A stretch of DNA of 64,000 bases, taken from assembly GCA_949357655.1 (NCBI GenBank), contig CASHTG010000010.1, forward strand, positions 434,001 to 498,000, written 5' to 3'. Shown here piece by piece: positions 57,721 through 64,000 of the stretch. Positions within the stretch are counted from its first letter, which is position 1; each line of letters opens with the position of its first letter. The notes below the pieces were generated by a model. The model saw only the letters and a program-made list of their open reading frames with translations. It made no database searches and was not told where the DNA came from. This stretch comes from Parascedosporium putredinis. Lineage: Eukaryota > Ascomycota > Sordariomycetes > Microascales > Microascaceae. The translations under genes and the position numbers were made by a program.

Positions 57721-59799
57721 GCCCTACCTTCTAATATATCTTTATATTTTATAAAGAATATATTAATTTTAAGGTAACTATAGCTTATCTAGATAAAGTA
57801 GAGATCTAAGGGATCTAGATTATTTTTCTTAGTCTAATTCCCTAGCTACTCTATCTCTTCCTTACTAAATAGAGCTAGAACCCTCTAGATACTACCCTAT
57901 AGAATTATTAAGGGTAGAAGATAAATATTACTATATAGGAGGAGATCTAGTATTTATTCCCTATATAGGGTTTACTCCCTATTCTTAATAATTTTACTAT
58001 AGACTCCTTTACCTATATTAAATATACCTTTACCCCCTTAACTATAAGCCCTAAGCCCTTAACTTAGTCTTATAGAAGATATAATTATACTACCTATAAG
58101 TTTATTTATTAATCTTTAATATTAGATTAATAATATATTAATACTAATTAGTCTTACTAGCTTAGCTAGGTTTTATAAGTACTAGGTCCTCCTTTTCCTT
58201 ATTATCCTACTCCCCTCCTTAATCTTCCCTTCTTTTTTAGTTATTATCTAATTAAATTATATATTATTATTTTAAGGTCTCTATTTCTATCTTTATATAA
58301 TTTATTAATAAATTAATTAATTAACTTAATAAACTCCTAACTTAATCTTTATTATAAATACCTTTAAAGTTATTATCCTTATTAATCTAAGGGTAGTATA
58401 GTTACTTACTTTGATAATATAAAAGAATAAGTCACCTAACTAGGTATAAAGGTATAAGGCCTACTAGTTATAACTAAATAACCTTCCCTTATCTTATTAA
58501 CCCTTCTACTAGATCAACCCTTATATATTTTAGGTAGTATATATAACTATTATAAAAAAGGAACTATTAAAATTTTTAACTATATAATTATGATATTCCA
58601 ACACTAGGACATATTACTTAAGGTTAGGTTATATTAGGGTTAGAACAGTTAGGGCCTATTAGTAGCTCAGTAAGGCAATCAAACAGTATAATAATAACAT
58701 TATCTATAATATATATTTAAGTATAGGGGTTAAGTATACTTAAATTAACTACTAGAAAGGATATAGAACCTCCTTTCCTCTAGGGTCTACTTACTTCCTT
58801 ATATAGACTTTTATATATTTAGGGACTAATAGTCCCTAATATCAGTCTAAGGAGGACTAATACTCTACTCCTATTATTCTAAGGTAAACTAATACTACCC
58901 TATTATCACTCCCTATTAGGACTAATATCTTATTCTAGTTAGTCCTTATAGGCCCCTAGACTAGTTATTATATTCCTCTAAATATTATTATTTTCTACTA
59001 GTCTAGACTACTTTCTAGCCTACTTCTTAGGCTACTTATAATATAATACCTCCCTCCTTTAGTCTTTATCCCTAAAGACTTTTTATACCCTAGGTTTTAC
59101 CTATTTATTTTTACTTTATTAATTAGTTCTAGCTTCCCTTTTTTCTCCTTCTTCTTCTATACTAATATTATAATAAGCTATATTTCTAAATATTATTCCT
59201 ATTCCTTAACTAATACTTATAAAGCCTATAAAGTTAAAGCTTTAGTTTAATAGATTATTTCTAAAGGCTTAGTTTATAAAAATATACTATATTTATATTA
59301 CTACTAAGGGAAGACTATATATTAGTTCTCCTTAGGCTCCTCCTATTATTAGGAGTATATTTACCTTAAGAAGGGTTATAATAGTAGCTTAATAGCCTCT
59401 TCTTATATATTAATATCCTTAGCCCTATATACTTATACCTCCCCTACTAATATTATTTTTATAGTTACTTATTCCCTTACTACTACTTATAAGGTAGAGG
59501 ATAATCTTTCTAAAGTAGAGGGGACCTTATAGAAGCCCTAACCTAAGTTAACTATCTCTACTATTAATAAGCTTCTCTAAAGAGAAGAATATAGTACTAT
59601 TTAAATATAGTCTCTAAGGTCTCTATAAGAGTAATAGGGTAGAGGCTATAACCCTAGTAATTTAATAGGCTATTAGGGATATATAGTCCCTTAATACCTC
59701 TAGGGTTATTAACTAGGATATAATAGGTTTTGATTTTAATATATCTAAGGATCTTAAGGTCTTTATAAGTATTTCTAGTAGAACTAGGCTAGAAGGTTC

Positions 59800-60500
59800 T
59801 AGCTCCCTTTAAGGTATTTAATAGGTTCCTATATATTTTCACTATATTTAAAATTTTTCTACTTTACTAGGTATTTAATTTTTCTATTATTATTATAGCT
59901 AGAGTTAAAGATCTTTTCTACTTCCTACTTATCTTCTACTAGTTTAACTATAATTAACTCTTCTATAGGTATATTATTATATACTAGTTCTAATAGTAAT
60001 ATATAAAAGATAGGGTATTTAAATCCTATAGTAGTTAGTAACTTAAGTTTATAGTTAACTTCTAAGACTTTTTATTTAATAATAAATAGTCCTAGTTTTT
60101 TATAATTAAGTTTATTATTTAGTTTTTAGTAGTGATTTAGGGGTCCCTTTTTCCTACTTTCTTCTAGAGTAAGTAGACCTTACTCCCCTCCTAAAAGGTT
60201 AGTCTTTTAATCCTCTTTTAATTAGTATAGTTTATTATCTTTTCTTATATAAATTTAAGTTCTATTATAAGTTATTAGTATAGTTTTTTATTTATTTAGT
60301 TATTATAATTACTTATTTAGCTATTAAATATTATCTTTATAATTTAAACCCTAGTTCTAGTTCTATTCTATAGTTTATATAAAATAGTAATATTCCTATA
60401 CTTTTATATTTATTTATATTATATATATATTATACTAGTAATAGGTACTTTACCTAATTATTCTAGTCCTAATTAATATAGTATTATAATATAATAGGTA
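59800..60500 (-). mobile_element. RIP-degraded Ty3/Gypsy pol 3' end with chromodomain (copy 1)
   Basis: Read on the minus strand, 60,250-60,005 resembles the region after the integrase core of chromodomain Gypsy elements (KLNNKLNYKKLGLFIIKK). FYISLLELVYNN follows near 60,010 and the chromodomain appears near 59,900-59,820 as KIKYLVK, stop, KNFKYSEN, stop, EPIKYL. In functional elements the two stops are tryptophans, so TGG has become TAG, the RIP signature. No intact frame remains. Confidence 0.75.
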
Positions 60501-61869
60501 TAGAGTAGCATTAGCTAAAAGCTATCCTAGGGTGGGAATATTATAGGGTAAAGGTAGTATATAGAGACTATAAGTAGAGGGCATAGTGATAGTAGGTATA
60601 TTTAGTTACTTTTACTTTAACTTAGAGAGCCTCCCCTTTATTCCTAGCTCTCCTTCTATTCCTTTTATATTATTCCCTATTCCCTAGGGCTCTTATCCCT
60701 TTAGCCCTAGTAGGTCTTTTCTTAGACCCTCACTCTTCTAAGCCCTCTCTAGTCTATCTCTAGTCTAAGGATTTTTCTATACTAGTAGATCTTCCTTCAC
60801 GTTGCTAGTAGTTATCCTAATACTCTCCTATCACTCCTAGCTTAGTAAGCGAGACTATCCTTCTACCTATAGGCCCTATAGGCCCTGGTTGATCTCTAGT
60901 AGCTATGCTATAGCTTTAGGGTAGCTTACCTGCCTCCTATAGTGTACTTATCTATAAGGGTTCTTATATTATCCCCTCTCTTAGGGAAATAGTCCCTATT
61001 TCCTTACTCTTCTATACCTAGACTCTATTCTCTCTCTAGGTAGGTAGTAGTTCTTCCTAAGGGTTGTTTTTAGCTATCATGAGGGTTATTTTTAGCTATC
61101 GATTTCATTTCTATTATTCCTCCCCTTCCTAGCTATAACTCTCCTAAGTCCTACTTAGAATTTCTAAATATTATAGTCCTATTTCTATTCCTTCTACAGT
61201 ACTTAGTTCATTCTGCTAGCGATGGTCGTCTTTCATCGCCGGAATATTAGGTACACCTTCCTTTATATAGCCTTTCTATTCACGCCTTCTATTTCCTTAT
61301 ATTCTGTGGACTATCGCTGTATATAACTCCTTCTTCTTCCTATCGCTTATTTACTTTTTCTCCCTTCCTTCTTCCTTTATATCTTTATTTTATTAAGCTA
61401 TTTTTTTCGAAATTTTAATAAATTTATTAAATTTTCCTTCTTCTCCTTACCTTCTAGCCTTTCTCTGAAATATCTTAATTTAATCCCCCTATTTATACCT
61501 CTACTGCTATGGCTAATCGCTATATCAGCGTGTAGATAATATCTCTTAGGGGGCTTTTAGGATCAAATTTAATCCTACTATTAGTTAGCCTTATAGCCTT
61601 AGATATAAGCCCTGCTTATACTATACCCTTAGTCTCTAGTGGGACCCCTTGCTAGTCTATTTAGCTAGTAAGAAGACTACCTGTCGCCTTTATACGCAGG
61701 GTAAGATTCCTTATATAGTGGTATTTTCCTCCCCTTCCCCTTACCTACTCTAGCTCCTACTAACCTAGTTTATATTAGATTCCTAAGGGTATAAAGGGCC
61801 TAGTCTAGTAGGTTATGGTTTTCGGGAATCGCGTCATGCTAGCATATTTAGCTCCACATGCTAACAGCA

Positions 61870-62960
61870 CCACCAGCCTAACTACAGCAGCTCAGCAGGA
61901 CTATAAGTTTTTAATAGGATGGAGGCGAATATACTCTCTACTATCATAGCGATTATTTAATAGGTCCCTTCTACTACATCAGATGTAGCTGCCCAGACGC
62001 TCGTCGAGATACAGGCTCTTCAATATATAAAGAGTCTCTATACTCTTTAGTCACTAGTAGGTTATAGTCTTCCCTATAAAGTATATTAGTTCTCTAGCTA
62101 ACTAGTTTATTTTTAGCTTCCTACCCCTAATTTTATAGAGTAGGTTACTTAGGCGCAGATAGTACTCACAGCGCAGCCCAACTAGGAGTATCAGCAGCTA
62201 TACACGCGGCTTGATACTTAGGCCTAGCATATAACTGCAGGCACTAGTCAGCTAGCGACTGTCGTTTAGGATCATTATCCTACCTAGGAGCTTATAATAT
62301 AGGAAGTGGGAAAACAAACTAGGGCGCTATATCCAGCAGATTACCTTTTCACCTAGTTCACTCGCTTCCAGCCCCTAGCGCTGATTAAGGTTCGCTAGGG
62401 AAATATAAGTAGTATAGCTGATCTCCCGGTCGTCGCCCTTACTTTTCTGTAGGCAGGTGCTACTAGTCGTGCGCGGTTAGTCGCGGCCTATGGCGCGTAC
62501 GCGCAGGCCCTAATTCCAGTATATATCTCTTAGGCCAACTCTACTAGATCTACCGCGACTGGGCGGCTGTCTAGGTCACTATGGATAGGCTACTTGATCC
62601 CTAGGTAGGGTTAGTAGCCTACTTAGGGTCTAGCTCTATTAGGTTGCTCTCTCTAGTCCCTCCCTAGCTAGTCTCCTCTCTGCCTGTCGTGGATTCCCCC
62701 TAGCAGCTTTAGATATGCTGGCTATGCCTACAGTATAGCCTCCTCCTCCCTAGCTGCCAGTTCCTCAGACTCCCTCTAGCCCTAGCCAGGCCTAGTAGGC
62801 GCCTAGCTGTCCCTATAGGCCTAGGAGGTCTGGGGCGTCAGCTCGGCGCCCCCAGTCTCTTAGGTCCCTAGATAGACTATGGGAGGCTCTAGTAGGCCTT
62901 CATCTAAGCGCGTGAGGGGAAACTTGCAGGTCTAGATGACCCCTACTTGAGGTCCTGGTT
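61870..62960 (+). other. Unidentified RIP-damaged frame, stops at former Gln codons
   Basis: One plus-strand frame runs for about 360 codons in which almost every stop is TAG or TAA at places consistent with former CAG/CAA. Readable pieces include VPSTTSDVAAQTLVEIQALQ, EYQQLYTRLDT, GKQTRALYPADYLFT, NISSIADLPVVALTFL and AGATSRARLVAAYGAYAQAL, then a Ser/Pro-rich end. I do not recognise the protein. It lies on the opposite strand to the Gypsy pol remains, so it may be the gag or extra ORF of another element, or a captured gene. Confidence 0.45.
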
Positions 62961-63099
62961 ATCCCTGTGGTCCTAGCTGTCCTTATAGGTATACCTAGCC
63001 TTCCTTTAATTATTTGTTTTCCTAGGGTTATATAGGTGGTGGGTTTATTTTAGGTGTTTATAGTAGGTGTTTTAATAGGAATTCTAGGTCTACTTTTAC

Positions 63100-64000
63100 T
63101 CTAGGTGCCTTTTCCTCTTCTTATATTATACTAAGATGGTCCTCACGTTCTCTAGGTGCTCTATAGGTTCCTAGGTGTTATATTCTACTAGCTATCCCTT
63201 CTATTTAACCTTAAAGAACTTAGTCCCTTCCTCCTCAGCATCTACTATGATATCCTCTACTTCCTATTCTACTAGTTCGTCTTCTAAGTCTAGGAGACTC
63301 CCCAGCGATAGAGCGCTCTACTGATCCCTCTATAGTTCTAATAGGGATATATGGAATATATTATAAAGCTGCTAGTATTTCTTAGGTATTTTAACTTAGT
63401 AGGTATTCTTATTTATTTTTTTAAGTATCTTAACCTAGATATAGGTAGGTATAAGCTTCCACACGGTGGCTTTAAAAGGAAGTTTTCGTGGCGAGAGCTA
63501 TAGCTTATCCTAGCTGGAACTTAACATCCTACTAGTTCTTATTGAAGTACTTCTGTTGATCCTAGATCGCATGTTCCTAGTGTTCTACGACCTGTCTCTA
63601 GATCATTTATAAATACTCTACCCTTTCCTTTACTCTAGCTACTTTTAGTATTACTTCTAGGATCATATCTTCTACTATTTGAGGGTAGTAGCTATATAAT
63701 ACTTAGTAGGGGCTAACCCTAGTTATCATATTTATATGGTTATTTATTAAGAATTCCACTTCCTAGAGGAGCTTTAGCTAGTACTTGGTACTCTCGCTGT
63801 AGAGCTTTCTTAGGATAGCTAGTATTATGGAGTTTACCTGCTCTATTTAGCTGTCTGTCTGCAGGTGGAAGGTGGTTAAGATCTATCTTAAAGTACCTTA
63901 GGTCTTATAGAACTCCCCTTAGAATTAGCTAGTAAAGATCAATCTATAGTCACTTATGATTCCCTATAGGGTGCTATAATAATACTTAATTTCCTTATAG
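63100..64000 (-). mobile_element. RIP-degraded Ty3/Gypsy integrase and chromodomain (copy 2), cut by the window edge
   Basis: From the right edge on the minus strand, the integrase core can be read through stops: the LTTFHLQTDS region followed by IEQVN, LINNHINMITRVSPY (64,000-63,690), then the basic GPY-like linker. FHISLLEL follows near 63,360-63,330, then a chromodomain at 63,235-63,125 (GTKFFKVK, stop, KG, stop, LVEYNT, stop, EPIEHLENVRTIL). The stops fall exactly at conserved Trp positions. The 5' half and left LTR lie outside the window. Confidence 0.8.

Larger units (their letters stand above)
57721..64000. repeat. AT-rich, RIP-like heterochromatic block of retrotransposon remains
   Basis: Composition changes abruptly at about 57,720. 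TpA is abundant (countless tata, ctag and ttaa), C and G occur mainly in CC/CT and GG/AG contexts, and former coding frames are full of TAG/TAA where CAG, CAA or TGG would be expected. This is the usual outcome of repeat-induced point mutation. The middle part (about 61,800-62,950) is less degraded and has near-balanced composition. It runs past the right edge. Confidence 0.85.

Noticed and set aside
1..64000. CRISPR arrays, bacterial operons or riboswitches
   Set aside because: The window is clearly nuclear fungal DNA with spliceosomal introns; no spaced direct-repeat array was seen.

Overview
The window looks like genomic DNA of a filamentous ascomycete (Pezizomycotina). The protein-coding genes carry short introns of about 50-160 bases with GTAAGT/GTATGT-type donors, CTAAC-like branch sites and (C/T)AG acceptors. 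The protein families are typically fungal: NACHT-WD40 NLR, rhodopsin-domain (PTH11-like) membrane protein, C2H2 plus Zn2Cys6 regulator, ACS-type MFS transporter and DUF2306. The right end is an AT-rich block of chromodomain Ty3/Gypsy retrotransposons degraded in the manner of repeat-induced point mutation (RIP). The species cannot be named from the sequence.

Layout. 0-13 kb is an accessory region: a C2H2-finger protein with a PARP-like catalytic domain behind a Pro/Gln/Tyr/Cys repeat tract, a frameshifted rhodopsin-domain protein, a seven-exon secreted cysteine-rich protein, and an HNWD-like NLR with about a dozen WD40 repeats. 13-24.6 kb shows no gene I can support. 24.6-35.3 kb holds an ACS-family MFS transporter (nicotinate/allantoate permease type), a DUF2306 membrane protein and a second, intact MFS transporter.

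37.4-53.4 kb is the most interesting part: a compact set of six genes that looks like an aromatic-compound catabolic cluster. In order it has a C2H2+Zn2Cys6 regulator (-), a LigB-type extradiol ring-cleavage dioxygenase (+), a CocE/NonD-type serine hydrolase (-), an FAD-dependent aromatic monooxygenase fused to an acetoacetate-decarboxylase-like domain (+), a full-length fumarylacetoacetase paralogue (-) and a small cupin (+). The genes are arranged as divergent pairs around three shared intergenic regions, one of which contains a TGCCGG-N8-CCGGCA palindrome. The working model is: ester hydrolysis, ring hydroxylation, ring opening, reshaping of the ring-opened product by the decarboxylase-like domain, then C-C hydrolysis. 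No homogentisate dioxygenase or maleylacetoacetate isomerase is visible nearby, so this is not the standard tyrosine/homogentisate cluster. Next to it lie a small membrane protein and a membrane-anchored aldehyde-dehydrogenase-like protein whose catalytic cysteine position is not cysteine.

57.7-64 kb is AT-rich, TpA-rich and gene-poor. On the minus strand it retains two separate chromodomain/pol 3' ends of Ty3/Gypsy elements with Trp codons turned to stops, and on the plus strand a long unidentified frame whose stops sit where CAG/CAA codons would be.

Quality caution: at least seven otherwise well-conserved genes contain single-base reading-frame shifts, mostly apparent one-base losses in C or G runs, while two genes (29.4-30.6 and 33.4-35.3 kb) are clean. 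I read most of these as base-calling or assembly errors rather than pseudogenes. Coordinates of exons are hand-derived.
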